A stretch of 64,000 nt of DNA from Geoalkalibacter ferrihydriticus DSM 17813 (lineage in GTDB: Bacteria; Desulfobacterota; Desulfuromonadia; Desulfuromonadales; Geoalkalibacteraceae), in the NCBI RefSeq assembly GCF_000820505.1, contig NZ_JWJD01000011.1, positions 1-64,000 of the forward strand, in the 5' to 3' direction. The position numbers and the translations under genes are program-made. Shown one piece after another: positions 36,094 to 44,070 of this stretch (within the stretch, counting starts at the first letter, position 1; each line of letters starts with the position of its first letter). The notes under the pieces were generated by a model. That model did not search any database and was not told the origin of the DNA. It saw only the letters and a list, made by a program, of their open reading frames with translations.

Positions 36094-36786
36094 TTATTGC
36101 CCTGCCGAATGCACCCTTTGTTGCACGGCGGCGCCGAGATTGTCGGCCAGGCCGGCGGCGGCAAGCAGTTGTCCCCAAGGCTGGTTCTGTTCCTGCACCT
36201 GGCTGAAGATGGCAGTGGCCGGACGGCCGGTGGTGTGCGCGAGCAATACGGCCAGGATCGCCTGTTGCGGATCACAGCCGGCGTCGCGCAAACCCTTGAG
36301 GGTTGCGGCATCGGCGAATCCCTGCTCCAGCAGCACCTGGTCGATAACGGCGCGCGCCAGCACTTCGTCCCATCCATCGCGGATTTCGACACCGGGAACT
36401 GCCAGGTCGATACGGTGCTTTTCCAGAACCTCGCCCCAGTGAGCGGCACGTCGCCTTTCCTGCATAAGGGCGCGCGGCTCCAGGGACGAGAGGGCGGCGG
36501 CGCGATAGGCGATCCACAGATCCTCGTTGCTGGTGCCGGTCTGCTTGGCCATCACCACTTCCCGCTTGGAGCGTTCGAAGACCGTCGCCAGCAGGGTGTT
36601 CTGGGCGCTGGCGAGAAAATAGGCATCGGCGGCCGCCGGGCTGTTCGGGTCGTAGGAGCGGTCTTGAAAGCAATGACAGGTGATGGTGGAGGTCATTGCG
36701 TGGACACTCGTGACGGCCGCAGGCATCAGGAAAAGAAAAACCGGTAAAAAGCGCAAGGCTTTCGGCAAAGAGAGAACATTCGGCAT
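36094..36786 (-). CDS. Exported protein of unknown function
   Basis: A 230-residue protein with an N-terminal signal peptide (hydrophobic LPVFLFLMPAAVTSVHA) and a mature region beginning with a Cys pair (TITCHCFQDRSYDP). The rest is mostly helical and soluble. No family was recognised. ATG at 36786 is chosen for TGGAG upstream and for placing the signal peptide at the N-terminus; the longer frame adds nine residues. It converges on the protease gene. Confidence 0.6.
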   Translation of the reverse strand: MPNVLSLPKALRFLPVFLFLMPAAVTSVHAMTSTITCHCFQDRSYDPNSPAAADAYFLASAQNTLLATVFERSKREVVMAKQTGTSNEDLWIAYRAAALSSLEPRALMQERRRAAHWGEVLEKHRIDLAVPGVEIRDGWDEVLARAVIDQVLLEQGFADAATLKGLRDAGCDPQQAILAVLLAHTTGRPATAIFSQVQEQNQPWGQLLAAAGLADNLGAAVQQRVHSAGQ

Positions 36787-36901
36787 CTTGACAACTCCAG
36801 GAAAAAAGATCGGCACGGCAAAATGGCTGGAGAAAACCTTAGCCGAACCCGCTGCGACAGTCCTTGACCAAAGTCAAAAACCTTCGATACGAAAAAAGTC
36901 C

Positions 36902-37203
36902 TTGTCTTTGCGACAGATTCCTGTATTATGCCGATCGACTGTCCCATGGGAGGACGGTGCGAACTTTTGCATTGCCCCCTGTCCCATCGCTCACTGACCC
37001 TCCTGCACCCGGTTCCTTTTTCTTCGAGCCCGTGGCAACACTTAAGGTTGGCGAGGATGTTAGCGCCCCCTGCGATGATTCACCGCGTGGGGCCCAAGTG
37101 CCAGTCCTGATGTGTTGCGGCCGCTATTGTTCGGGAGATCTGTTTGTCCCGACGGCCCGCACGCCACCTCGTATCGCCCTTTAAGCCCCTAACGGCTGAA
37201 GGG
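36902..37203 (+). promoter_or_regulatory. Candidate promoter and long leader of the helicase gene
   Basis: TTGTCT (36902-36907) and TATTAT (36924-36929), spaced by 16 bases, could form a sigma-70 promoter. The implied leader is about 270 bases. It ends with a hairpin (CCCTT..AGCC pairing with GGCT.AAGGG, 37177-37203) immediately before the AAGGAA ribosome site. No gene was recognised between 36787 and 37215. Confidence 0.45.
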
Positions 37204-37215
37204 AAAGGAATCTCT

Positions 37216-38529
37216 ATGTCGTTTGACCAACTGCAACTGGCCGCCCCGCTTCTGCAAGCTATTAAATCCTGTGGCTACACCGAACCCACCCCGATTCAGG
37301 CCAAAGCCATACCCGAAATTCTCGCCGGCCGCGATGTTCTCGCTTCGGCTCAGACCGGCACCGGCAAAACTGCCGCGTTTATGCTGCCGGCTTTGCAACG
37401 CTTGTCCACTATCGTAAAAGGCCCCAAGGGCGCTCCGCGCGTACTCGTGCTGACTCCCACCCGCGAGCTGGCCGCGCAGGTGACCGAGGCGACCCGCACT
37501 TACGGCCGCAACCTGCACCTGCGCAGCGCCGTGATCCTCGGCGGCGTACCTTACGGCCCTCAGTTCAAGAGTCTGGGCGCACCCATCGATTTTGTCGTCG
37601 GAACCCCGGGGCGGCTCATCGATCATCTGGAGCGCGGAAGTCTCGATCTGTCGCGCCTGGAAGTTCTGATTCTCGATGAAGCCGACCGCATGCTCGACAT
37701 GGGTTTTAAAGAGGATGTGGAGAAAATCACCGCGGCTGCTCCGGCAAACCGCCAGACTCTTCTGTTTACCGCGACCCTCGACCGCACCATGGCCGATCTC
37801 GCCCGGCGTCTGCTGCGCGACCCGGTACGTATCGACATCGCCGGCAAAAAGGTGACCCACGAGCATATCGTTCAGCATCTGCATGTGGCCGACAATCTTC
37901 ACCACAAAAAGCAGTTGCTCCAGCATCTGGCCGGCGACCAGGCCGTGACACGGGCCATCATCTTTTCCGCAACCAAACGCGATGCCGACAGCCTGGCCCG
38001 TGAACTGACCGCTGGTGGACATCGCGCCGCCGCCTTGCACGGCGACATGAATCAGGGCGCACGCAACCGCACCGTCGGTGATCTGCGCCGCGGTAAAATC
38101 CGCCTGCTGGTGGCTACCGATGTAGCGGCACGCGGCCTCGATGTGTCGGGCATCAGCCACGTAATCAATTTCGATCTGCCCCAGTCGGCCGAAGACTACG
38201 TACATCGTATCGGTCGCACCGGGCGCGCCGGCGCCTCCGGCATCGCGATTTCCTTTGCCGCCGGTGATGACGCCCTGCGCCTGCAGCGTATTGAACGCTA
38301 CATCGGCCAGCGTTTGGACCAATCGGTCATTGCTGGGCTGGAGCCTAGCCGTCCCTTGCGAAGCGCACGTCCCGCAGCGGGCCGTCCCGGCAATCGTCGC
38401 GAAGGCGCGGCCCCCGGCCGCTTCGGCGGCAACCGCAACAGTGAGGTTCGGGAGCGTGGCGAGCGCCGTCCCCGTCCCGAGCGCAAGGGGCCGGTGATCG
38501 AGTACCGCAGCCGCAAGAACAATTTGTAA
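37216..38529 (+). CDS. DEAD-box RNA helicase (RhlE-like)
   Basis: A 437-residue ATP-dependent RNA helicase. Motifs in order: Q motif (TPIQAKAIP), AQTGTGKT, PTRELA, TPGRL, DEAD (from residue 154), FTATL in place of SAT, RGLD and HRIGRTGRAG. The basic, Arg/Gly-rich tail is typical of RhlE-type proteins involved in ribosome assembly and RNA decay. ATG 37216 follows AAGGAA; the longer frame upstream is unlikely. A strong terminator ends the gene. Confidence 0.93.
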   Translation: MSFDQLQLAAPLLQAIKSCGYTEPTPIQAKAIPEILAGRDVLASAQTGTGKTAAFMLPALQRLSTIVKGPKGAPRVLVLTPTRELAAQVTEATRTYGRNLHLRSAVILGGVPYGPQFKSLGAPIDFVVGTPGRLIDHLERGSLDLSRLEVLILDEADRMLDMGFKEDVEKITAAAPANRQTLLFTATLDRTMADLARRLLRDPVRIDIAGKKVTHEHIVQHLHVADNLHHKKQLLQHLAGDQAVTRAIIFSATKRDADSLARELTAGGHRAAALHGDMNQGARNRTVGDLRRGKIRLLVATDVAARGLDVSGISHVINFDLPQSAEDYVHRIGRTGRAGASGIAISFAAGDDALRLQRIERYIGQRLDQSVIAGLEPSRPLRSARPAAGRPGNRREGAAPGRFGGNRNSEVRERGERRPRPERKGPVIEYRSRKNNL

Positions 38530-38545
38530 AAGCAAGGCTGAAGAG

Positions 38546-38588
38546 AAAAAAAGGGCGGCATTCCGGTAAGGGATGCCGCCCTTTTTTT
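38546..38588. terminator. Bidirectional rho-independent terminator
   Basis: GGGCGGCAT and ATGCCGCCC form a perfect stem, with A-rich and T-rich flanks on the two sides. It serves the helicase on the plus strand and the MazEF operon on the minus strand. Confidence 0.92.
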
Positions 38589-38606
38589 GTGGGGAAATTC
38601 AACGGA

Positions 38607-38933
38607 CTAACCGGCGATGCCGATCCATAACGCGAGCAGTCGTGTCATTTCCTGCATCTGCTGGTCGGTCAAAATGCCGATCTTTTGTCCTGCTTTCGAT
38701 CTGGGGAGAGTCATCAGCTTGTCGACTTGGACTTGGGATTTTACAGTCAGTCCGTTTTCCGGCAAGGGCTCAACAGTGTAGCGAAAGAGCGGTGTCGGTT
38801 GCAGATGGCTACTCAGAAGGCAGATCGTAACGCTCGGATGTTCCGCAAACAAGTCGGATTGTACGATCAAGGCGGGGCGGGGTTTCCCGAAAGCCCCAGG
38901 TACCGCCACCAGAACGAGATCGCCTCGTTTCAT
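38607..38933 (-). CDS. mazF: MazF/PemK-type endoribonuclease toxin
   Basis: A 108-residue toxin. It opens with KRGDLVLVAVPGAFGKPRPA, the conserved start of PemK/MazF mRNA interferases, then LIVQSDLF, and the SQVQVDKLMTLPRSK segment carrying the catalytic-region threonine/serine. It overlaps the antitoxin gene by four bases (ATGA). The RNA cleavage site cannot be predicted from sequence. Confidence 0.9.
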   Translation of the reverse strand: MKRGDLVLVAVPGAFGKPRPALIVQSDLFAEHPSVTICLLSSHLQPTPLFRYTVEPLPENGLTVKSQVQVDKLMTLPRSKAGQKIGILTDQQMQEMTRLLALWIGIAG

Positions 38934-39148
38934 TCATGGCCCCAGTCAGCGAGATCGGCCAGAAGTTCAAGATCGCGGGTTTCCAGGGGATCATTGCGAA
39001 TAATGCGCGATTGTCTGCGGCATTCCTCGGCAAAGTCGCATGAATTCGCGTCCGGCACCCATATTTGGACGGGTTTGAGGCCTGCGGCGCGCATGCGGCT
39101 GCGGTAACTTTTTACTCGATCCTTGGGCGATTTGGCTTGGGATTGCAC
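38930..39148 (-). CDS. mazE: MazE-like antitoxin (DUF3018)
   Basis: A 72-residue antitoxin from the chosen GTG at 39148. The core RVKSYRSRMRAAGLKPVQIW followed by VPDANSCDFAEECRRQS is characteristic of DUF3018 antitoxins paired with MazF. The ATG at 39190 is rejected because it lies inside an 18-bp perfect palindrome that is more likely the operator; AGAGAGG stands eight bases before GTG 39148. It is the first gene of the mazEF pair. Confidence 0.83.
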   Translation of the reverse strand: MQSQAKSPKDRVKSYRSRMRAAGLKPVQIWVPDANSCDFAEECRRQSRIIRNDPLETRDLELLADLADWGHE

Positions 39149-39167
39149 AGTAGGCACCTCTCTTGGC

Positions 39168-39185
39168 AGCGTTACATGTAACGCT
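39168..39185. promoter_or_regulatory. Perfect 18-bp palindrome, probable mazEF operator
   Basis: AGCGTTACATGTAACGCT is its own reverse complement and lies 19 bases upstream of the chosen mazE start. Toxin-antitoxin operons are normally repressed through such sites by the antitoxin. Confidence 0.7.
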
Positions 39186-39257
39186 ACCATAGTGGTCGTG
39201 CAAGGACAAGGAAATTGAAAATCCGTACTTACGCCCTGCCGAGCCTGGAAAAGGGAT

Positions 39258-40118
39258 TCACACGGGCACCCGCGATTCGCAGGGGATCTTCACCTGGCAC
39301 AGCCCGCAGGGGGTGGCGCCGGTGCCGAATTTTTCCGTGGTGTAGGGCGTCGTCACTTCACGGATGTAGGTGCGGCAGCGCTCCTTGTCGTGGCCGTGAA
39401 CGGTGGTGATGGCGTTCACCGGGCAGCGCCGCACGCAGGCCCCGCAGGTGCCGCGTGCATGCCACAAACACCAGGCCTGATGATCATCCCCGTAGGGTCG
39501 TTCACTGACCGGCAGTGCGAGGCGCGTGACCACCGAACCGAAACGCACCGCCTTGCCGTAGGGGGTAATGAGACCGTCGGAGAGTCCGAAGGTGCCCATC
39601 CCGGCAATGAAGGCGGTGTGGCGTTCAGACCAGTTGGAGGCAATGCCGAAATTTTCTGAAGTGCGGTAGTCAAAGCCTGGCAAGCGCTCGGGTGCGACAG
39701 ACGCGAAGCCGGCGTCAGTAAGGGTCGCGGCCAGATGCAGACGCAGGTCGCAGTTGAACTGCTCACCGAAAAAACGTGAGCGCGCCCAGCGCTCGGCGGG
39801 AAGTTTATCTTCCCGCTGCTGGTCGTGGCGGGTTGCGGCGGTCTGCGGCAGCACATAGCTGATCACGCGCAACTCGGAGGCCGCAGCGGGTGTCTCGGGA
39901 AAGGCTTGCGCAAAGGCTTCTTCGGGTGTCCAGTAAAAGGGGCCGATCATGTCCTTGAGGCGCGCAAACCAGGGATCGTCGCCGCGCGCCACCGCAAAGT
40001 GGGGCGCGGCCCAGGCTTTTTCAGAGCTTGCAAGGTGCAGGCTGTTGGCGGGGGATTTCTGCCAGAAATCGTGCAGGATGTCCTGCACCCAGGCGCGCTG
40101 TGTGTCAGGTTGAGTCAT
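39258..40118 (-). CDS. QueG-like 4Fe-4S double-cluster protein
   Basis: A 286-residue protein related to epoxyqueuosine reductase. The cluster-binding motifs are CGACVRRCPVNAI (CxxCxxxCP) and a second set CGLCQVKIPC near the C-terminus, with GTFGLSDGLITPYGKAVRFG as the conserved core. ATG at 40118 is preceded by GGAG; the longer frame adds 47 unlikely residues. It may be a paralogue rather than QueG itself. It follows znuB by 141 bases on the same strand and may share transcription. Confidence 0.78.
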   Translation of the reverse strand: MTQPDTQRAWVQDILHDFWQKSPANSLHLASSEKAWAAPHFAVARGDDPWFARLKDMIGPFYWTPEEAFAQAFPETPAAASELRVISYVLPQTAATRHDQQREDKLPAERWARSRFFGEQFNCDLRLHLAATLTDAGFASVAPERLPGFDYRTSENFGIASNWSERHTAFIAGMGTFGLSDGLITPYGKAVRFGSVVTRLALPVSERPYGDDHQAWCLWHARGTCGACVRRCPVNAITTVHGHDKERCRTYIREVTTPYTTEKFGTGATPCGLCQVKIPCESRVPV

Positions 40119-40259
40119 GGCGATCTCCGCTGAAAGGCAACGTAAGGGTTCAGCATGCACCGCAGGGTGCGGCACTGTCGGACGTTGCGGCTGAATAGCA
40201 ACGCAACAGGATGTTTTTACTCTAACCGATGTTTGGAAAAAACCCAAGGAGCGCGGCAA

Positions 40260-41060
40260 TCAGGCGCGAGAAAAACGCCGTGGCACGGCACGGCTCAGGA
40301 TGAACAGAAGGGCGGCGGCAACGACAATGGACGGCCCTGCCGGGGTGTCCCACTGCAGGGATGCGGCCAGCCCGCCGCCGACCGCCAGGCAGCCGACCAG
40401 GCTTGCCGCCGCGGCCATGGTTTCGGGGGTGCGGGTCAGGCGACGTGCCGTGGCGGCTGGAATGATGAGCAGGGCAGTGACCAGAATGACGCCGACGATT
40501 TTCATCATCACCGCCACCACCAGAGCCAGCAGTGCGGTGTAGAGCCACTGCACGAAACCCACCCGGACCCCATCCACCCGAGCCAGATCTTCATGCACGG
40601 TGAGGGCCAGCAGCGGTCTCCAGATAGCGGCCAGCGCCGTAATGGCGAGGAGTCCGCCGCTGAAAATCCAGGCCAGATCGGTGCGGTTGACGGCCAGGAT
40701 ATCGCCGAACAGATAGGCCATGAGATCCACCCGCACATCCTGCATAAAGGCCAGGGCGACAAGCCCCAGAGCCAGAGAGCCGTGGGAGAGGATGCCGAGC
40801 AGGGTGTCGCTCGCCAGCTCGCGCTGGCGTTGCAATGCAAACAGCAGCAGGGCCAGCAACTGACAGACGGCGATCACCGCCAGGGTCGGATCCAGGTTCA
40901 GCAGAAGTCCCAGGGCGATGCCGAGCAGGGCGCTGTGCGCCAGGGTGTCACCGAAATAGGCCAGGCGCCGCCACACCATGAAGACACCGAAGGGCCCGGA
41001 TACCGCAGCGACGCCGAGGCCGCCGAACAGGGCGCGCAGAAGAAAGTCGTCGAAAATCAT
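40260..41060 (-). CDS. znuB: Zinc ABC transporter permease
   Basis: A 266-residue inner-membrane protein with about eight hydrophobic segments. It belongs to the ABC-3 family of metal permeases (LRALFGGLGVAAVSGPFGVF, YFGDTLAHSALLGIALG). With ZnuC and ZnuA it imports zinc. It overlaps znuC by four bases. The operon runs zur-znuC-znuB away from the Zur box. Confidence 0.93.
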   Translation of the reverse strand: MIFDDFLLRALFGGLGVAAVSGPFGVFMVWRRLAYFGDTLAHSALLGIALGLLLNLDPTLAVIAVCQLLALLLFALQRQRELASDTLLGILSHGSLALGLVALAFMQDVRVDLMAYLFGDILAVNRTDLAWIFSGGLLAITALAAIWRPLLALTVHEDLARVDGVRVGFVQWLYTALLALVVAVMMKIVGVILVTALLIIPAATARRLTRTPETMAAAASLVGCLAVGGGLAASLQWDTPAGPSIVVAAALLFILSRAVPRRFSRA

Positions 41061-41794
41061 TGTGCTTTCTCCTGATGATGACGGTGCTTGCGGTCATGGC
41101 TGTAGATGGCGAGGCTGTCGGCGCGCGCCCCGAAAAGCTCGATGAAAGCGCTGTTGCGCGCGATGGCTTCGGGAGTGCCGCTACAGCAGATATGGCGGTT
41201 GAGGCATACCACCCGGTCGGTGGCGCCCATAACCAGATGCAGGTCGTGGGAGACGAGGAGGATGGCGCACCCGAGGCGCCGCCGCAGGGTGCCGAGGTAC
41301 TCATAGAAATCCTGCTGGCCATGCACATCGATGCCCTGGGTCGGTTCATCGAGCACCAGCAATTGCGGCCGGTTGAGCTGTGCCCGCACCAGCAGCACGC
41401 GCTGTAACTCGCCGCCGGAGAGTTTCTGCAAAGGGCGCTCGGCAAGATGCCCGAGTCCGGCGTTGGCAAGCTCTCGCAGAGGTTTAAGGCCGGCCGTGGG
41501 TGCCAGGTTGAGAAAGCGGAGCACGCTCAGGGGAAAGGTTTCGTCCAGGTGCAGGCGCTGCGGCACATAGCCCAGACGCAGGCCGGGCTGGCGCCAGACC
41601 TCGCCGCTGTCCGGCTTAAGCAGGTTCAGGGCGATGCGCAGCAGGGTGGTTTTGCCCGCACCGTTGGGGCCGACGATGGTAATGATTTCATCGGCGGTAA
41701 CGTTGAGATCGACCGCTTTGAGGATTTCACGATCCCCGAGACGCACGCTGACGGCAGACACACGCAGCAACGTTTGGCTTTCAGCGCTTGTCAT
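41057..41794 (-). CDS. znuC: Zinc ABC transporter ATP-binding protein
   Basis: A 245-residue ATPase. Walker A is GPNGAGKTT, the signature is LSGGELQRVLL, Walker B is LLVLDEPTQGID, and the switch histidine follows in LLVSHDLHLV. It energises ZnuB. It starts four bases after zur ends and overlaps znuB. Confidence 0.95.
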   Translation of the reverse strand: MTSAESQTLLRVSAVSVRLGDREILKAVDLNVTADEIITIVGPNGAGKTTLLRIALNLLKPDSGEVWRQPGLRLGYVPQRLHLDETFPLSVLRFLNLAPTAGLKPLRELANAGLGHLAERPLQKLSGGELQRVLLVRAQLNRPQLLVLDEPTQGIDVHGQQDFYEYLGTLRRRLGCAILLVSHDLHLVMGATDRVVCLNRHICCSGTPEAIARNSAFIELFGARADSLAIYSHDRKHRHHQEKAQ

Positions 41795-41797
41795 CGT

Positions 41798-42280
41798 TTA
41801 GTCCCGGCACTGGGGACAGAGGCCGAGGATTTCCACTGTCTGCAGACGCGGGGCGAAACCCGAAGCGCTGCTGCCGCGGGCGATGGCGGCGCTGATGTCG
41901 GCGTCATCGAGTTCGACCAGATTCTGGCACTGTTCACAGATCAGAAACTGGCCGCTGTGATCTTCTCCGGGGCGTGCGCAGCCGACGAAGGCGTTGAGGG
42001 AGGAAACGCGGTGGATAAGGCCCTGCTCCAGAAGAAAGTCCAGGGCGCGGTAGACCGTCGGCGGGGCCGCGGAGCCATTCTCCTGCAAGCGCGCCAGCAA
42101 AGCGTAGGCGCCCACCGGCTTGTGGTTGCTCCAGACCAGTTCGAGAACCCGGCGCCGCAATTCGGTCAGGCGCACCCCGCGGGCGCGGCAGATGGTTTCG
42201 GCGGTATCGAGGGCGGTGGCCACGCAGGTTGCATGGTCATGGTCCTGGCTGGGAAACAGATGATCCGGGGCAGGTCGCAA
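41798..42280 (-). CDS. zur: Zinc uptake regulator, Fur family
   Basis: A 160-residue Fur-family repressor. The N-terminal winged helix contains RLTELRRRVLELVWS and PTVYRALDFLLEQGLIH; the C-terminal dimerisation region has the structural zinc cysteines CEQC and CPQC. Position at the head of znuCB and beside a Zur-type palindrome indicates zinc rather than iron control. Its start is 26 bases from that box. Confidence 0.9.
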   Translation of the reverse strand: MRPAPDHLFPSQDHDHATCVATALDTAETICRARGVRLTELRRRVLELVWSNHKPVGAYALLARLQENGSAAPPTVYRALDFLLEQGLIHRVSSLNAFVGCARPGEDHSGQFLICEQCQNLVELDDADISAAIARGSSASGFAPRLQTVEILGLCPQCRD

Positions 42281-42306
42281 AGCGGTTTTCTCCTGTTTTT
42301 TGATTT

Positions 42307-42331
42307 GAAAATGTTATAACCTAACATATTC
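42307..42331. promoter_or_regulatory. Zur box between zur-znuCB and znuA
   Basis: GAAAATGTTATAACCTAACA, TATTC contains the arms ATGTTA and TAACAT spaced by five bases. It resembles the known Zur operator (GAAATGTTATAACATTTC). It sits in the divergent region, so one site can repress both directions. Confidence 0.8.
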
Positions 42332-42401
42332 TGCGGGGCAAGGGCTTTTGTCCTTTGTCCTTGGTTGTCCAAATTTGTCCGTGCCGGTTGGAGGTTTTTT
42401 T

Positions 42402-43376
42402 ATGTTCTTCAAAGTGATTTTTTCTGTATTCGCCCTTTTGTTGTCCTCAACGGCCTGGGCGCAGCCCAAGGTGGTCGTGAGCGTCAAGCCGGTGCATTCT
42501 CTGGTGGCGGGGGTGCTGGACGGCATCGGCGAGGCTGAACTGTTGCTGTCCGGCGGCGAGTCGCCGCACAGCTATGCGTTGCGCCCTTCCCAGGCGCGTG
42601 CTTTGGCCGCGGCGGATCTGGTGTTCTGGGTCGGCCCCGACCTGGAGACTTTTCTGACGCGGGCCCTGCGTTCCTTGAGCGCCGATGCGCGCGTTGTACG
42701 TCTGTCTGAGGCCCCGGGGCTCGAACTTCTGCCGATGCGCAGTGGCGGAGTATGGGACGCGCATGACCACGACCACGGGCACGGGCACGGCCATGGACAC
42801 GAACATGCCTCTGACAGTCATGGCCATGCGAAAAAACATCAGCAGGAGGGCGGCTCTGATCCTCACCTGTGGCTTGATCCAGGCAATGCCCAAGCCATTG
42901 TGGCGATTGCCCTGGCCGAGTTGCAGAAGCTGTTTCCCGAGCAGCGCGAACGCTTGGCCGCCAATGCCGCGCAATTGACGGAGCGCCTTGCGGTCCTGGA
43001 TGCCGAACTCGGGCGGCAGCTGGCGCCGGTGCGCGAAATGCCTTTTGTCGTGTTTCACGATGCCTACCAGTATCTGGAGCAGCGCTATGGACTCAACTCG
43101 GTCGGCTCCATCAGCCTCAACCCCGAGCGCACGCCCGGCGCACAGCGGGTGCGCGAGGTGCAGCGCCTGATCCGGGAGCGCGGCGCGCGCTGCGTGTTTG
43201 CCGAGCCCCAGTTCACCCCGCGTCTGGTGGACACGGTGATGCAGGGCAGCGGCGCACGCCTGGGCGTGCTCGATCCGCTGGGGGCCGAATTGGTGCAAGG
43301 GCCTGATGCCTATTTCGCACTCATGACAGCCTTGGGCGAGAATTTACGCGCCTGCCTGGACCCGGACGGCCCGTGA
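42402..43376 (+). CDS. znuA: Periplasmic zinc-binding protein with His-rich loop
   Basis: A 324-residue substrate-binding protein. A signal peptide (about 1-20, ending TAWAQP) is followed by metal ligands (SVKPVHSL, GESPHSYALRPSQA, PHLWLDPGN, FVVFHDAYQYL). A His/Asp-rich loop (DHDHGHGHGHGHEH) at about 125-150 is typical of ZnuA and collects zinc. ATG 42402 follows GGAGG by seven bases. It is divergent from zur across the Zur box. Confidence 0.94.
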   Translation: MFFKVIFSVFALLLSSTAWAQPKVVVSVKPVHSLVAGVLDGIGEAELLLSGGESPHSYALRPSQARALAAADLVFWVGPDLETFLTRALRSLSADARVVRLSEAPGLELLPMRSGGVWDAHDHDHGHGHGHGHEHASDSHGHAKKHQQEGGSDPHLWLDPGNAQAIVAIALAELQKLFPEQRERLAANAAQLTERLAVLDAELGRQLAPVREMPFVVFHDAYQYLEQRYGLNSVGSISLNPERTPGAQRVREVQRLIRERGARCVFAEPQFTPRLVDTVMQGSGARLGVLDPLGAELVQGPDAYFALMTALGENLRACLDPDGP

Positions 43377-44041
43377 GCGAACTGCGTGAAGAGGTGGCGG
43401 CCTACGGCCGCCACCTGGCACACTATGACCGCTGGTTTGAGCGCTGCTTGCAGCGCTTTTCCCAGCGCATCCGCTGCGCGGCTGGTTGTTCGGCCTGCTG
43501 CCGGGCGCTGTTCGATATCAGTCTGCTCGATGCCGCCCTGCTGCAGGAGGGGTTGCGGCGCTTGCCGGCGAAGGTGCAGACACAGGTTGCTGAGCGCGCC
43601 TGGGCGATCATCGCTCGTCTCCAACAGCGCTGGCCGGGGTTCGACCATCCCTTCACTCTCAATCATCTTCCTGAAGACCAGTGGGAGGTGCCCGAGGAGG
43701 ACGACACGCCCTGCCCGCTGCTCGACGCACAGGGGCGCTGTCTGGTTTACGCATATCGCCCGGCCACCTGCCGGCTGCATGGGCTGCCCAATATCGATGA
43801 AGGCGGAGAGGTTTTTCAGGCGCAGAGTTGCAGCCATAATTTCCCAGGGGAAGACGCGCTGGAAATCCTGGAGCTGCGCGCGGATTTTCGCACGGTCTTC
43901 AGGGAAGAAGCGCATCTTTACCGGCGCTTTGCCGAGAAGGTCTGGGGATCGCCCGAGGTGCAGGCCGACACATTCATCGCCGCTGTGCCCTTTATTGATT
44001 TCACCGTGCTTGGCGCGCGCAAAAGACATGATAAATTATAG
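43373..44041 (+). CDS. YkgJ-family cysteine-cluster protein
   Basis: A 222-residue protein with the cysteine cluster CAAGCSACCRALFDIS near residue 38, and CPLLDAQGRCLVYAYRPATC with RLHG in the middle, the pattern of the YkgJ family (putative zinc or iron-sulfur binding). GTG at 43373 overlaps the znuA stop (GTGA), so it is co-expressed with the zinc importer. Its function is unknown; a metal-handling role is suggested only by cysteines and context. Confidence 0.82.
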   Translation: MSELREEVAAYGRHLAHYDRWFERCLQRFSQRIRCAAGCSACCRALFDISLLDAALLQEGLRRLPAKVQTQVAERAWAIIARLQQRWPGFDHPFTLNHLPEDQWEVPEEDDTPCPLLDAQGRCLVYAYRPATCRLHGLPNIDEGGEVFQAQSCSHNFPGEDALEILELRADFRTVFREEAHLYRRFAEKVWGSPEVQADTFIAAVPFIDFTVLGARKRHDKL

Positions 44042-44070
44042 GAGAATCCTGCATCGCCGGAGATTTTCCC

